A stretch of DNA of 64,000 nucleotides from Streptomyces sp. NRRL B-1140 (GCF_001280065.1 NZ_LGEA01000036.1:1-64000); one strand, 5' to 3'. Shown: positions 49,182-62,101, counted from the stretch's first letter. Notes: generated by a model from the sequence alone, not told the origin. Translations and numbers: made by a program.

Positions 49182-49630
49182 TCCGCGCTGTCGTCCGTCT
49201 CGTCGTCCTCGTCGGGCTTGCGGTACGGGTCGGCGTCGCCGGCGTACTTCGCGCCCGCGGACGCCTCGCGCACCTTCTCGTCGGACTGGCGCGCCTTGTC
49301 GAGGAGGTCCTCGATGGTGCGGGCGTTGTCCGGGAGGGCGTCCATGACGAAGGTCAGGGTCGGCGTGAACTTCACGCCGGCGGCCCGGCCCACCTCGGAG
49401 CGCAGGATGCCCTTGGCGCTCTCCAGGCCGGCTGCGGCCTCGTTGCGCTCCTCGTCGTCCCCGTACACCGTGTAGAAGACGGTCGCCTCCCTCAGGTCAC
49501 CGGTGACGCGGGTGTCCGTGATGGTGACGTGCGAGCCGAGCCGCGGGTCCTTGATCCCGCGCTGCAGCTTCTGGGCCACCACCTCTCGGATGAGGTCCGC
49601 CAGCCTTTTGGCGCGCGCGTTGTCGGCCAC
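49178..49630 (-). CDS. rbfA: Ribosome-binding factor A
   Basis: Binds 30S precursors and helps 16S 5'-end maturation. The 150-aa protein starts at GTG 49630 (AAGGAG 9 nt upstream) and contains the KH-like RbfA core with GIKDPRLG and VTITDTRVTGDL. A charged Asp/Glu tail of about 20 residues ends the protein. It lies between the DUF503 gene and truB, the usual order. Confidence 0.95.
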   Translation of the reverse strand: MADNARAKRLADLIREVVAQKLQRGIKDPRLGSHVTITDTRVTGDLREATVFYTVYGDDEERNEAAAGLESAKGILRSEVGRAAGVKFTPTLTFVMDALPDNARTIEDLLDKARQSDEKVREASAGAKYAGDADPYRKPDEDDETDDSAE

Positions 49631-49662
49631 TGGTCCGTCTCCTTAAGTGCTTACTTGTTGCT

Positions 49663-49956
49663 TCAGTCTTCGTCGCTGTGGAGCCTGCGTCGAACCGAGA
49701 GCAGCTCGACTTCGGGCCGCCCGGCGACGAGCCGCTCACAGCGGTCCAGGACGTCGGTGAGGTGACCCGTCTCCCCTGAGACCACCGCGAGCCCGATCTC
49801 GGCCCTGCGGTGGAGGTCCTGGTTACCCGTCTCGGCCGCGCTCACCCCGTACTTGCGCTGGAGTTCGGCCACGATCGGACGGACGAGAGAGCGCTTCTCC
49901 TTGAGCGAGTGGACGTCGCCGAGGAGGAGGTCGAAGGACAGAGTCCCCACATACAT
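49663..49956 (-). CDS. DUF503 (YlxP-like) protein
   Basis: Predicted 97-aa protein beginning MYVGTLSFDLLLGDVHSLKEKR, the conserved DUF503 start. Members are small dimeric proteins found in the infB-rbfA operon of Gram-positive bacteria; a role in ribosome assembly has been proposed from context. The start at ATG 49956 has little ribosome binding site. A longer frame to 50679 is an overlap with infB and is rejected. Confidence 0.88.
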   Translation of the reverse strand: MYVGTLSFDLLLGDVHSLKEKRSLVRPIVAELQRKYGVSAAETGNQDLHRRAEIGLAVVSGETGHLTDVLDRCERLVAGRPEVELLSVRRRLHSDED

Positions 49957-50036
49957 GTGTGTATCCGGATGTCCCGCCGGTTCGGGGTACGGGCGCCACG
50001 CTTCGACGCCGATACGGGAACCGTACACGCAACGGC

Positions 50037-50076
50037 CGGGGCCGATCGACGGAATAACTCCCGCCGACCGGCCCCG
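50037..50076 (-). terminator. Hairpin after infB
   Basis: CGGGGCCG at 50037-50044 pairs with 50069-50076, and inner CGA/TCG pairing extends the stem past one mismatch. It lies about 15 bp after the infB stop, before the DUF503 gene. It may terminate part of the operon transcripts or protect infB mRNA. Confidence 0.6.
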
Positions 50077-50089
50077 ATCGTGGCTCAGG

Positions 50090-53203
<3,114 letters not shown>

Positions 53204-53348
53204 TTCGCTCCTTTGAGGTCCGGGTTGCGTCCGGACCGTCGCTAGTTCATGGGCGTACTCATCGCGTACTCATCGAGTGCTCATCGCAATCTCGACCTGC
53301 TTTCGACTCGCGAGGTACCTAGCCGTACGGGGTTCCGTACGGCACGTC

Positions 53349-53645
53349 TTACCGTGTTGCCTGCTCGGCAACTGTCGTCTGCTCGACGTACTGGCGCAAC
53401 GCCTTTGTGTCGAGCGGCCCCGGGACGCGCAGTGCCCTCGGGAACGCCCGGCGGCGTACCGCCTGGTCGAGACAGACCGGTGCGGGGTGTACGTACGCAC
53501 CCCGGCCGGGCAGCGTACCGCGTGGATCAGGGACGCACGCGTCCTTGATCGCCACGATCCGCAGCAGTTCGGCCTTGGCCGCTCGCTCCCGACACCCCAC
53601 ACAGGTGCGTTCAGGGCATGCGCGGGCGCGCGTCCGGCCAGACAC
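53349..53645 (-). CDS. rnpM: YlxR family protein (RnpM, DUF448)
   Basis: Predicted 98-aa basic protein with the YlxR signature PERTCVGCRERAAKAELLRIV and later GRGAYVHPAPVCLDQA. YlxR proteins bind RNA; the Bacillus member modulates RNase P and was renamed RnpM. The GTG start at 53645 follows GGGGAGG. Its place between nusA and infB is diagnostic. Confidence 0.92.
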   Translation of the reverse strand: MSGRTRARACPERTCVGCRERAAKAELLRIVAIKDACVPDPRGTLPGRGAYVHPAPVCLDQAVRRRAFPRALRVPGPLDTKALRQYVEQTTVAEQATR

Positions 53646-53747
53646 TGCTAAGTCTACCTCCCCGTACGCTCCTCACCCCTTTGGGGCAGGATTCGAACAG
53701 TTGCCGCGCATGAACCTGTCGTGATCTGAACGGCGCGCGGCTTGGAT

Positions 53748-54746
53748 CTATTCCTGAGTGCCGGCCGCGGCCGGTTCGGTGTCCGGGCGGATGTCGATCC
53801 GCCAGCCGGTCAGCCGGGCCGCGAGGCGGGCGTTCTGCCCCTCCTTGCCGATGGCCAGGGACAGCTGGTAATCGGGCACGGTCACCCGGGCCGACCTGGC
53901 CGCCATGTCCACGATCTCCACCTTGGAGACGCGGGCCGGGGACAGCGCGTTCGCCACCATCTCCCCCGGGTCCTCCGACCAGTCGACGATGTCGATCTTC
54001 TCGCCGTTCAGCTCGCCCATGACATTGCGCACACGGCCGCCCATGGGGCCGATGCAGGCACCCTTGGCGTTCAGGCCGGAGCGCGTGGACCGGACGGCGA
54101 TCTTCGTGCGGTGACCGGCCTCGCGGGCGATCGCGGCGATCTCCACCGACCCGTCGGCGATCTCCGGCACCTCCAGGGCGAAGAGCTTCTTCACCAGGTT
54201 GGGATGCGTGCGCGAGAGGGTGACGGACGGCCCGCGGACGCCCTTGGCCACCCGCACGACGTAGGTGCGCAGGCGCATGCCGTGGGGGTAGGTCTCCCCC
54301 GGCACCTGCTCCTGCACGGGCAGGATGGCCTCGAGCTTGCCGATGTCGACGAGCACGTTCTTCGGGTCACGGCCCTGCTGGACCACTCCGGTGACGATGT
54401 CGCCCTCGCGGCCGGCGTACTCGCCGAGCGTCGCGTCGTCCTCGGCGTCGCGCAGGCGCTGCAGGATGACCTGCTTGGCCGTGGTGGCGGCGATACGGCC
54501 GAAACCGGACGGGGTGTCGTCGAACTCGCGGGCCTCCTGGCCCTCCTCGAGGTCGTCGGGGTCCTCCTTCGCCCACACGGTCACATGGCCGGTCTCCCGG
54601 TTGAGCTCCACGCGCGCGTGACGGCGGCTTCCCTCGGTGCGGTGGTAGGCGATGAGGAGGGCCGACTCGATCGCCTCGACCAGCAGGGGGAAGGAGATCT
54701 CCTTCTCCCGTACCAAGCCCCGCAGGGCGCTCATGTCGATGTCCAC
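53748..54746 (-). CDS. nusA: Transcription termination/antitermination factor NusA
   Basis: RNA polymerase-binding factor for pausing, termination and rRNA antitermination. The 332-aa actinobacterial form has the N-terminal domain, S1 domain and two KH domains ([15 protein letters not shown] in KH1, [21 protein letters not shown] in KH2) and lacks the acidic C-terminal repeats of the E. coli protein. It starts at GTG 54746, two bases after the rimP stop, with its ribosome binding site inside rimP. Confidence 0.96.
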   Translation of the reverse strand: MDIDMSALRGLVREKEISFPLLVEAIESALLIAYHRTEGSRRHARVELNRETGHVTVWAKEDPDDLEEGQEAREFDDTPSGFGRIAATTAKQVILQRLRDAEDDATLGEYAGREGDIVTGVVQQGRDPKNVLVDIGKLEAILPVQEQVPGETYPHGMRLRTYVVRVAKGVRGPSVTLSRTHPNLVKKLFALEVPEIADGSVEIAAIAREAGHRTKIAVRSTRSGLNAKGACIGPMGGRVRNVMGELNGEKIDIVDWSEDPGEMVANALSPARVSKVEIVDMAARSARVTVPDYQLSLAIGKEGQNARLAARLTGWRIDIRPDTEPAAAGTQE

Positions 54747-54748
54747 GG

Positions 54749-55246
54749 CTACGCCTCCTCTTCCTTCTTGTCCTTGCGGCTGAACTCGACCTGGACACGC
54801 GCCCGGACGATGTCGTCGAAGGCGATCCTGCGCGCGGTGGCCTTGCGGCCCTTCACGCCGGGCACCTCGGTGTCGACACCCTCGTCGTCGACCTTCAGGA
54901 TCCTGGCGACCAGCTCGCCGCCCTCGGCCAGCTGGAACTTCACCAGCCGGTCCGCGGCGCGGACGTAGTGGCGGTGTTCCGTGAGGAGGCGCTCCGCGCC
55001 CGGGGTGCCGACCTCGAGGGTGTATTCGCCCTCGCCCATCGCGTCCGTCTCGTCGAGCTTCGCCGAGAGCGCGCGGCTCACATCGGCGATCTGGTCCAGG
55101 TCGGCGCCCGTGTCCGAGTCGACGACGACGCGCAGCACCCGCTTGCGTCCGACGGAGTCCACCTCGATCTCCTCGAGATCCAGGCCCTGGGAGCTGACGA
55201 GCGGTTCCAGTAGCTCTCGCAGCCTCTCGCTCTGGGTGGTGCTCAT
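54749..55246 (-). CDS. rimP: Ribosome maturation factor RimP
   Basis: Helps 30S assembly. The 165-aa protein starts at ATG 55246, with GAGGAGT 8 nt upstream. It carries the family pattern [23 protein letters not shown] and the later [18 protein letters not shown] start at 55336 would add residues without homology. It is the first gene of the rimP-nusA-rnpM-infB operon, divergent from the lipoprotein gene at 55474. Confidence 0.95.
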   Translation of the reverse strand: MSTTQSERLRELLEPLVSSQGLDLEEIEVDSVGRKRVLRVVVDSDTGADLDQIADVSRALSAKLDETDAMGEGEYTLEVGTPGAERLLTEHRHYVRAADRLVKFQLAEGGELVARILKVDDEGVDTEVPGVKGRKATARRIAFDDIVRARVQVEFSRKDKKEEEA

Positions 55247-55473
55247 CCGGGTGACTCCTCGGCCGCGTGTGCTGTTGTGGGATGGGTCGCGTGTCTGGTC
55301 AAAGGGTATCCGGTCGCGGGGAGTGTTGCCGTCCACCCGGTCACGAACGGTGCCGCTGAGTGATGCCGGACCGCGGCCCGGGTACCGTGATCACGGGCGC
55401 GCAGCCCGTGCGGTCCCCTGTTTTCCCGCATCCTTCTCGAAGTTTCTCGACACGAGCCCCGAGGACGTCTGAC

Positions 55474-56007
55474 GTGCCGTTCCCCCCCTCGCCGCGAACC
55501 CGCTCGGGGCCGCGCAGAAGGAGTCTGCTCGCCGCCGCCCCGGCGGCCCTCGTCCTGACGGGCTGCACCGGCGGGGACTCCGGCGGCCCGGCCCCGGACG
55601 GCCCGGCGGCCGCCGACCGGGCACGTGCGCGCGCCGCACGCGACAGCGAGGGGCTGGCGGAGCGCTACGACGCGGTGATCGCGGCCCGGCCGGGGCTCGC
55701 GGACCGGCTGCGGCCGCTGCGCGAGGAGGTCGTGCGGCACACGCAGGCGTTCGGCGGTGGCCGAAAAGCATCGCCCTCGGCGTCCCCGTCGGTTTCGGTG
55801 TCCGCGTCGGCCTCTCCCTCGCCGTCGCTGTCCGTGCCGGGGAACGACAAGGACGCCCTCGCCGGGCTCGCCGCGGCGGAGCGGGAGCTGGCCGACCGGC
55901 GGGTCAAGGCGCTGGGCGGTGCTCCGGGCGAGCTGGCGCGCCTGCTGGCGTCGGTGGCGGCGGCCGGGGCGGCGCATGTGTATCTGCTGACGGAGGGTGG
56001 CGCGTGA
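55474..56007 (+). CDS. Probable Tat-exported lipoprotein
   Basis: Predicted 177-aa protein from GTG 55474 (GAGGA upstream). The N-terminus has consecutive Arg (RRRSLL) and a hydrophobic core ending in the lipobox LTGC, fitting a Tat-dependent lipoprotein. The mature part contains a Ser/Pro/Ala-rich linker between two helical segments. Function unknown. It overlaps the DUF4439 gene by 4 nt, so the two act together. Confidence 0.75.
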   Translation: MPFPPSPRTRSGPRRRSLLAAAPAALVLTGCTGGDSGGPAPDGPAAADRARARAARDSEGLAERYDAVIAARPGLADRLRPLREEVVRHTQAFGGGRKASPSASPSVSVSASASPSPSLSVPGNDKDALAGLAAAERELADRRVKALGGAPGELARLLASVAAAGAAHVYLLTEGGA

Positions 56008-56468
56008 GCGCGGAGAAGGACCGGGAGCTGCGGGCTCTGCAGGCGGCGCTGGCGGCCGAGCACGCGGCGGTCTACGGATACGGCGTCGTCGGCGGGAGGA
56101 TCGGCGAGGGGAAGCGCGCCGAGGCGGTCACGGCCTACGACGCGCACCGGGCCCGCAGGGACGCCCTGGTACGCGAGGTGAAGGACCTGGGGGGCCGGCC
56201 GGTGGCCGCGTCCGCCGGTTACGCGCTGCCCTTCCAGGTGCCGGACGCGGCGGCGGCCGTGCGGCTCGCCGCCGAGCTGGAGGACCGGGTGGCCGGGGTG
56301 TACGCCGACCTGGTGCGCGCGGCGGGGGGCGGGCGCCGGGCCCTGGCCGCCGAGGCGCTGCGGGAGGCTGCGGTGCGGGCGGTGCGCTGGCGCGGCGAGA
56401 GCGTAGCCTTCCCTGGGCTCGCCGAGCGGGCCGGCACGGCCCCGCCCTCGGCGGCGCCGACGGCGTGA
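56004..56468 (+). CDS. DUF4439 ferritin-like protein
   Basis: Predicted 154-aa four-helix protein. LQAALAAEHAAVYGYGVVGGR near the start and the later AELEDRVAGVYADLV match the DUF4439 ferritin-like fold, in which Glu and His residues could bind metal. The GTG start at 56004 overlaps the lipoprotein stop. It lies 48 bp before an APH-fold gene. Substrate and metal unknown. Confidence 0.82.
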   Translation: MSAEKDRELRALQAALAAEHAAVYGYGVVGGRIGEGKRAEAVTAYDAHRARRDALVREVKDLGGRPVAASAGYALPFQVPDAAAAVRLAAELEDRVAGVYADLVRAAGGGRRALAAEALREAAVRAVRWRGESVAFPGLAERAGTAPPSAAPTA

Positions 56469-56516
56469 CCCTCGCGGGGCACGCACCGCGGACAGCACGA
56501 AGGGAACGACTCGCGC

Positions 56517-57416
56517 ATGGTTTTCGAACCGCCGCAGCGTCTGGTGAGGGCGCTCGGTGAGACGGCGCCGGACGGTGACGACTGGCTGGAAAAGCTGCCC
56601 GAGGCGGCGCAGCGGGCCGTCGCGCTACGCGAGTTGACCGTGGAGCGGGTGCAGGTGCCCGGTGGGCGCAGCAGCCTGGTCCTGCTGGTGCGGACGGCCG
56701 GCGGTACGCCCGCCGTACTCAAGCTGGCGCCGGGCCGGGCCCGTCCGGAGGCGGAGCGGGCCGCGCTCGCGCACTGGGCCGGGCGGGGCGCCGTACAACT
56801 GCTCGACCCTGTTTCGTCTGAGGGCGCACTGCTGCTGGAGCGGCTGCATCCGGATGTGTCGGTGCGGTCGCTGCCGGAGGCGAAGGCGCTGCTGGAGGCG
56901 GCGGGAACGCTGCGGCGGCTGTGGGTGGAGCCGCCCGCCGACTTCGTCTTCGAGACGGTCGCCGAGCGGACCGGGCGGCAGGCCGAGGCGATGCGGGCAC
57001 GGGCACGGGCCGAGCCCGAGGTGGCCGCGCTGGTCGATCCGGCGCTCGCGGCGCGCGAGGAGTTGCTGGCCGCGCCGCCCGAGCACCGGCTGCTGCACGG
57101 CACGTTCCGGCAGAGCAAGGTGCTCGCCGGGGAGCGGATGCCGTGGCTGGCCGTGGGACCTGACCCGGTGGTCGGCGAGTGCGCCTTCGACCTGGCCCGG
57201 CTGGTCCGGGACCGGGTGGAGGACCTGATCGCCCAGCCGTCCGGCGCGGCCACGACCCGGCGCCGGGTGAAGCGGCTCGCCGAGTCCCTGGACGTGGACC
57301 AGGACCGGCTGCGGGGCTGGACGCTGTTCCGGGCCGTGGAGTCGGGCGTGCGGGCGGGGCGGGTCGGACGGCCGCGGGACGCGGAACTGTTGCTGGAGTT
57401 CGCGGCCTGGCTGTGA
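56517..57416 (+). CDS. Aminoglycoside/hydroxyurea kinase-fold protein with missing catalytic residues
   Basis: Predicted 299-aa protein of the APH_6_hur (aminoglycoside 6-phosphotransferase/hydroxyurea kinase) fold. The ATP-binding lysine (K69 in AVLKL) is present. The Brenner-type motif, normally HGDxxxxN, is HGTFRQSK (194-201), so the catalytic Asp is Thr196 and the metal-binding Asn is Lys201. The DPxP segment is GPDP, so its Asp is Gly214. It should be a pseudokinase. It ends inside a perfect terminator hairpin convergent with proS. Confidence 0.8.
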   Translation: MVFEPPQRLVRALGETAPDGDDWLEKLPEAAQRAVALRELTVERVQVPGGRSSLVLLVRTAGGTPAVLKLAPGRARPEAERAALAHWAGRGAVQLLDPVSSEGALLLERLHPDVSVRSLPEAKALLEAAGTLRRLWVEPPADFVFETVAERTGRQAEAMRARARAEPEVAALVDPALAAREELLAAPPEHRLLHGTFRQSKVLAGERMPWLAVGPDPVVGECAFDLARLVRDRVEDLIAQPSGAATTRRRVKRLAESLDVDQDRLRGWTLFRAVESGVRAGRVGRPRDAELLLEFAAWL

Positions 57417-57444
57417 GCGCTCCGCCACCGGAGCGCTCACAGCC
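57409..57444. terminator. Bidirectional terminator overlapping a stop codon
   Basis: The perfect 15-bp stem 57409-57423/57430-57444 with a 6-nt loop includes the last codons of the APH-fold gene and faces the proS end at 57489. Confidence 0.88.
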
Positions 57445-57488
57445 GGGTGGGTGCGGGCCACGGGCTGCCGCAACCGCCCTTGCCGGGG

Positions 57489-59189
57489 CTACGCCGTGAG
57501 GCGGGCGACGGCCTCCTCGACGGTCAGCTCCTCGCGCTCGCCGGTGCGGCGGTCCTTCAGTTCCACCACACCGTCGGCCGCCCGCCGCCCGGCCACGAGG
57601 ATCTGCGGTACGCCGATCAGCTCGGAGTCGGTGAACTTGACGCCCGGGGAGACGCCGGGGCGGTCGTCGACCAGGACGCGGACACCGGCGGCGGCCAGCT
57701 TCTGGGAGATGTCCAGGGCCAGTTCGGTCTGGAGGGCCTTGCCGGCGGCGACCACGTGGACGTCGGCCGGGGCGACCTCGGCGGGCCAGCACAGGCCCTT
57801 GTCGTCGGCGCTCTGCTCGGCGAGGGCGGCCACCGCACGGGAGACGCCGATGCCGTAGGAGCCCATGGTGACGCGGACCGGCTTGCCGTTCTGGCCGAGG
57901 ACGTCGAGCTTTAGGGCGTCGGCGTACTTGCGGCCCAGCTGGAAGATGTGGCCGATCTCGATGGCGCGGTCCAGAACGAGGCCCGTGCCGCACTTCGGGC
58001 AGGGGTCGCCCTCCTGCACGACCACGACGTCCACGTACGTGTCGACCTCGAAGTCACGGCCCGCGACGACGTTCTTCGTGTGCGTGCCGGCCTTGTTGGC
58101 GCCGGTGATCCAGGCCGTGCCGGGGGCGACGCGCGGGTCGGCGATGTAGGTGACCTTGTCCAGGCCCTGCGGTCCGACGTAGCCGCGGACCAGGTCGGGG
58201 CGGGCGGCGAAGTCCGTCTCGGTGACCAGCTCGACGGCGGCCGGGGCGAAGTGCGCCTCGACCTTGTCCATGTCGACCTCGCGGTCCCCGGGGACGCCGA
58301 CGGCGACGATCTCGCCGTCGACCTTCACGAGGAGGTTCTTCAGCGTGGCCGAGGCCGGGACGCCGAGGTGGGCGGCGAGGGTCTCGATGGTCGGGGTGTC
58401 GGGGGTCGGGATGTCCTCGGCGGCCGGCACGTCCGAGCCGTCGACGGGCTTCAACTCGTACGCGATCGCCTCGGTGTTGGCGGCGAAGTCGCAGTTCGGG
58501 CAGTCGGCGAAGGTGTCCTCGCCCGCCTCGGCCGGGGCGAGGAACTCCTCGGACTTGGAGCCGCCCATCGCACCGGCGGTCGCGGCGCAGATGCGGTAGT
58601 CGAGGCCCAGACGCGCGAAGATCTTCTGGTAGGCCTCGCGGTGCAGGGCGTAGGACTTGGCGAGGCCCTCGTCCTCGGTGTCGAAGGAGTAGGAGTCCTT
58701 CATCAGGAACTCGCGGCCGCGCAGGATGCCGGCGCGGGGGCGGGCCTCGTCGCGGTACTTGTTCTGGATCTGGTAGAGGATGACCGGCAGGTCCTTGTAG
58801 GAGGACGCCTGGTCCTTGACCAGGAGGGTGAAGATCTCCTCGTGGGTGGGGCCGAGGAGGTAGTCGCCGCCCCTGCGGTCCTGGAGGCGGAACAGCTCGG
58901 GGCCGTACTCGTCCCAGCGGCCGGTGGCCTCGTAGGGCTCGCGCGGGAGGATGGCGGGGAGCAGGACCTCCTGGGCGCCGACGGCGTCCATCTCCTCGCG
59001 GACGATCCGCTCGACGTTGGCCAGCACCTTCTTGCCGAGGGGCAGCCAGCTCCAGACACCGGCGGCGGTGCGGCGCACGTAGCCGGCGCGGACGAGGAGC
59101 TTGTGGCTGAGGACCTCGGCGTCGGCCGGGTCGTCGCGCAACGTCTTCGCCAACAACTGGGACATGCGCTGGACCGGTACGTTCGCCAT
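57489..59189 (-). CDS. proS: Prolyl-tRNA synthetase, bacterial type with editing domain
   Basis: Charges tRNA-Pro. The 566-aa class II synthetase has motif 2 region [20 protein letters not shown] and motif 3 [10 protein letters not shown], with a YbaK-like editing insertion at about residues 240-380 ([16 protein letters not shown]) and a CPNC/CPKC Cys pattern around it. ATG at 59189 follows GAGGAACC. The anticodon-binding domain ends at residue 566. Confidence 0.96.
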   Translation of the reverse strand: MANVPVQRMSQLLAKTLRDDPADAEVLSHKLLVRAGYVRRTAAGVWSWLPLGKKVLANVERIVREEMDAVGAQEVLLPAILPREPYEATGRWDEYGPELFRLQDRRGGDYLLGPTHEEIFTLLVKDQASSYKDLPVILYQIQNKYRDEARPRAGILRGREFLMKDSYSFDTEDEGLAKSYALHREAYQKIFARLGLDYRICAATAGAMGGSKSEEFLAPAEAGEDTFADCPNCDFAANTEAIAYELKPVDGSDVPAAEDIPTPDTPTIETLAAHLGVPASATLKNLLVKVDGEIVAVGVPGDREVDMDKVEAHFAPAAVELVTETDFAARPDLVRGYVGPQGLDKVTYIADPRVAPGTAWITGANKAGTHTKNVVAGRDFEVDTYVDVVVVQEGDPCPKCGTGLVLDRAIEIGHIFQLGRKYADALKLDVLGQNGKPVRVTMGSYGIGVSRAVAALAEQSADDKGLCWPAEVAPADVHVVAAGKALQTELALDISQKLAAAGVRVLVDDRPGVSPGVKFTDSELIGVPQILVAGRRAADGVVELKDRRTGEREELTVEEAVARLTA

Positions 59190-59210
59190 GGTTCCTCTGC
59201 TCCTGCTGCT

Positions 59211-59247
59211 GGGGGTCCCCCCGCTCGAGCGGAGCCCTGAGTGGGGG
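59211..59247. repeat. Intergenic palindromic repeat of Streptomyces type
   Basis: A GGGGGTCCCCCC run continues into the exact palindrome CCGCTCGAGCGG (59221-59232), and CCCCCC pairs with the later GGGGG (59243-59247) to close an outer stem. Similar elements are common between Streptomyces genes. It lies in the proS leader. Confidence 0.7.
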
Positions 59248-59296
59248 AAGGTGATGGCAGGAGGTTATCCGGGGGGTGCGCGGGGGTGGAAATCGG

Positions 59297-59827
59297 TTAT
59301 GAGCGGCGCAGGGGCAGAGGGGCGCCCATCACGGCGTACGGCTTGGGCGCGCTGGGGAAGAGCACCTGGCGGGCCAGGTCCTGGTAGCCGAGCGAGCGGT
59401 AGAGGGCGCGGGCGGGGCTGTCCGTGTCGATCGCGGAGAGGATCGAGCGGGGTTCGTCGGCGCCGTCGGTGATCGTGGTGATCAGGGAACGCCCGAGGCC
59501 GCGGTTCTGGTACGCCGGGTGGACGTGCAGTTCGGTGATCACGAAGGAGTCGTCGAGCCAGTGGTCGTTGTGCTGGGCGCGGAGGTAGGGCTCGACGACG
59601 GTGGACCACCAGTGGGTGCGGTCGTTGGGCATGCCGTAGACGAAACCGACGAGGTTGCCGTCGGCTGTGGCGCCGAGGGCTCTCGCACCCGGGTAGGTCA
59701 TGTGGCGCAGGACGATCTGGCGGCGGACGGCTACCTCGTCCGGGCCCAGGCCGAAGGCCACGGCCTGGACGGCCAGCGCTTCGTCCACGTGGGCGGAGAG
59801 GTCGAGTGGGCCGATCACCAGGTCCAT
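59297..59827 (-). CDS. GNAT family N-acetyltransferase
   Basis: Predicted 176-aa acetyltransferase. The acetyl-CoA motif A is HVHPAYQNRGLGRSLI and motif B is near ALYRSLGYQDLAR. The substrate cannot be read from the sequence. The gene lies alone between proS and a second, unrelated GNAT gene. Confidence 0.9.
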   Translation of the reverse strand: MDLVIGPLDLSAHVDEALAVQAVAFGLGPDEVAVRRQIVLRHMTYPGARALGATADGNLVGFVYGMPNDRTHWWSTVVEPYLRAQHNDHWLDDSFVITELHVHPAYQNRGLGRSLITTITDGADEPRSILSAIDTDSPARALYRSLGYQDLARQVLFPSAPKPYAVMGAPLPLRRS

Positions 59828-59879
59828 GGCGGGGAGCCTACAGGGGGGTTCCCGTTCCGTGCCGGGTGCAGGCCGGATG

Positions 59880-59905
59880 TGGCTGATCGCGCAGTTCCCC
59901 GCGCC
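59880..59905 (+). repeat. 26-bp Streptomyces-type repeat, copy B
   Basis: TGGCTGAT plus the core CGCGCAGTTCCCCGCGCC, between two GNAT genes. A short GCGCC/GGCGC stem continues to 59916 and may act as a weak terminator for the gene at 59918. Confidence 0.8.
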
Positions 59906-59917
59906 TCTGAGGGCGCT

Positions 59918-60766
59918 TCAGAACAGGACGCTCATGAAAGCTCCCACTTCCTGGAAGCCCACGCGCTGGTAGGCCCGCCTGGCCGGCGTGTTGAAGTCGT
60001 TGACGTACAGGCTGACCACGGGCGCGACGTCGGCCAGGGCGTAGCGCAGGACCGCCGCCATGCCGGGAGCCGCCATGCCGGTGCCCCGGTATTCGGGGGC
60101 CACCCAGACGCCCTGGATCTGGCAGGCCCGGTCCGTCGCGGCGCCGATCTCGGCCTTGAAGACGACCTTGCCGTCCGCGTCGAAACGGGCGAAGGCGCGG
60201 CCGGAGCCGACGAGTTCGGCGACGCGGGCCTGGTAGAGCAGGCCGCCGTCGCCGGCCAGCGGAGAGACGCCGACCTCTTCGGTGAACATGGCCACGCAGG
60301 CCGGCATGATCGTCTCCATCTCGTCCTTGCGGACGCGACGGACGTAGGGGTCCGGGGTGATGCCGTCCGGGAGGCGGTCGGTGACCATGAGCGGCTGGTG
60401 GCGGCGGACGTCGCGGGCCGGGCCCCACTGGGGTTCCAGGAGCCGCCACAGGTCGGAGGTGGGGCCGGAGGGGCCGACGATGGAGGAGCAGCGGCGACCG
60501 GCCCGGCGGGCGCGGTCGGCGAAGGCGCGGACGGCGCGCGGACCGGCGCAGATCGGGACGAGGTTGGCGCCGGCGTAGCAGAGGGAGGTGAGTATGCCGT
60601 CCTCGTACCAGCCCCACATCTCACCGCCGAGCCGCCACGGGTCGAGTCCGGCGATCTGGACGCGGGACGTCACGAAGGCGTTCGCGACCGGCTCGCGGTC
60701 GAGGACGGCGAGCGCGGCGTCCAGGTCGCTCGGTTCGAGGACCCGTGAGGTGGTCTGCGTCAACAC
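59918..60766 (-). CDS. DUF4081-type GNAT acetyltransferase
   Basis: Predicted 282-aa protein. An N-terminal domain of the DUF4081 type (VLEPSDLDAALAVLDREPVA, AFVTSRVQIAGLDPW) is followed by a GNAT domain with the acetyl-CoA loop VWVAPEYRGTGMAAPG. The family is conserved next to ispG in Streptomyces; its acceptor is unknown. The exact start among in-frame codons near 60766 is reasonable but not proven. Confidence 0.9.
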   Translation of the reverse strand: MLTQTTSRVLEPSDLDAALAVLDREPVANAFVTSRVQIAGLDPWRLGGEMWGWYEDGILTSLCYAGANLVPICAGPRAVRAFADRARRAGRRCSSIVGPSGPTSDLWRLLEPQWGPARDVRRHQPLMVTDRLPDGITPDPYVRRVRKDEMETIMPACVAMFTEEVGVSPLAGDGGLLYQARVAELVGSGRAFARFDADGKVVFKAEIGAATDRACQIQGVWVAPEYRGTGMAAPGMAAVLRYALADVAPVVSLYVNDFNTPARRAYQRVGFQEVGAFMSVLF

Positions 60767-60877
60767 GTGCGGGCCTCACGAACTGGGGTTGCTGGTCTCC
60801 GCACTATAGCTGCGCTGCCTGGGCGGGACGCCCCGGAGCTCGGGAGCGGCGGTATGACGGCGGCTGCGACGGCATCG

Positions 60878-60924
60878 TGGCCGTTCGCGCAGTTCCCCGC
60901 GCCCCCGGAAGAGCGGGGCGCGGG
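60878..60924 (-). terminator. Repeat copy C forming the ispG terminator
   Basis: The third 26-bp repeat copy (60878-60903) overlaps a perfect 10-bp stem, CCCGCGCCCC at 60896-60905 with GGGGCGCGGG at 60915-60924 (9-nt loop). It lies 20 bp after the ispG stop. Confidence 0.78.
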
Positions 60925-60943
60925 CACCCTCGTCGTCAAGTGA

Positions 60944-62101
60944 TCAGCCCGCGACCGCCACCGACGGTTCGCCCGAGGTCACGCCGTCCTTCTCCATCTG
61001 CTCGGCGATCTTCATCGCCTCTTCGATCAGCGTCTCGACGATCTTCGACTCGGGGACGGTCTTGATGACCTCGCCCTTGACGAAGATCTGGCCCTTGCCG
61101 TTGCCGGAGGCGACGCCGAGGTCGGCCTCGCGGGCCTCGCCGGGGCCGTTGACGACACAGCCCATGACGGCGACGCGGAGAGGGACCTCCATGCCGGTGA
61201 GGCCGGCCGTGACCTCTTCGGCGAGCTTGTAGACGTCGACCTGGGCGCGGCCGCAGGAGGGGCAGGAGACGATCTCGAGACCACGCTGCTTGAGGTTCAG
61301 GGACTCCAGGATCTGGTTGCCGACCTTGACCTCCTCGACCGGCGGGGCCGAGAGCGAGACGCGGATGGTGTCGCCGATGCCCTGGGAGAGGAGCGCGCCG
61401 AAGGCGACGGCCGACTTGATCGTGCCCTGGAAGGCGGGGCCCGCCTCGGTGACGCCGAGGTGCAGGGGGTAGTCGCACTGGGCGGCGAGCTGCTTGTAGG
61501 CCTCGATCATGACGACCGGGTCGTTGTGCTTGACGGAGATCTTGATGTCGCGGAAGTCGTGCTCCTCGAAGAGGGACGCCTCCCACAGGGCCGACTCGAC
61601 GAGGGCCTCGGGGGTGGCCTTGCCGTACTTCTGGAGCAGGCGGCGGTCGAGGGAGCCGGCGTTGACGCCGATGCGGATCGGGGTGCCGTGGTCGCGGGCC
61701 GCCTTGGCGATCTCCTTGACCTTGTCGTCGAACTGCTTGATGTTGCCCGGGTTGACGCGGACCGCCGCACAGCCGGCCTCGATGGCGGCGAAGACGTACT
61801 TCGGCTGGAAGTGGATGTCGGCGATGACCGGGATCTGCGACTTGCGGGCGATGGTCGCCAGCGCGTCGGCGTCGTCCTGGGTCGGGCAGGCCACGCGGAC
61901 GATCTGGCAGCCGGAGGCGGTGAGTTCGGCGATCTGCTGGAGGGTCGCGCCGATGTCGGAGGTGCGCGTCGTGGTCATCGACTGCACCGACACGGGGGCG
62001 TCTCCGCCGACGGCCACGGTTCCGACCTGGATCTGGCGGCTCTTCCGGCGCTCGGCGAGCTTGGTCGGAACGGACGGCATGCCGAGAGAAATCGCAGTCA
62101 T
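60944..62101 (-). CDS. ispG: 4-hydroxy-3-methylbut-2-enyl diphosphate synthase (flavodoxin)
   Basis: Fe-S enzyme of the MEP isoprenoid pathway that makes HMBPP. The 385-aa protein from ATG 62101 has the TIM-barrel domain ([13 protein letters not shown]) and the 4Fe-4S site: Cys in SCPSCGR and in [12 protein letters not shown]. The longer frame to 62197 is unlikely. It lies downstream of the site-2 protease and dxr genes, another MEP gene, on the same strand. Confidence 0.96.
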   Translation of the reverse strand: MTAISLGMPSVPTKLAERRKSRQIQVGTVAVGGDAPVSVQSMTTTRTSDIGATLQQIAELTASGCQIVRVACPTQDDADALATIARKSQIPVIADIHFQPKYVFAAIEAGCAAVRVNPGNIKQFDDKVKEIAKAARDHGTPIRIGVNAGSLDRRLLQKYGKATPEALVESALWEASLFEEHDFRDIKISVKHNDPVVMIEAYKQLAAQCDYPLHLGVTEAGPAFQGTIKSAVAFGALLSQGIGDTIRVSLSAPPVEEVKVGNQILESLNLKQRGLEIVSCPSCGRAQVDVYKLAEEVTAGLTGMEVPLRVAVMGCVVNGPGEAREADLGVASGNGKGQIFVKGEVIKTVPESKIVETLIEEAMKIAEQMEKDGVTSGEPSVAVAG

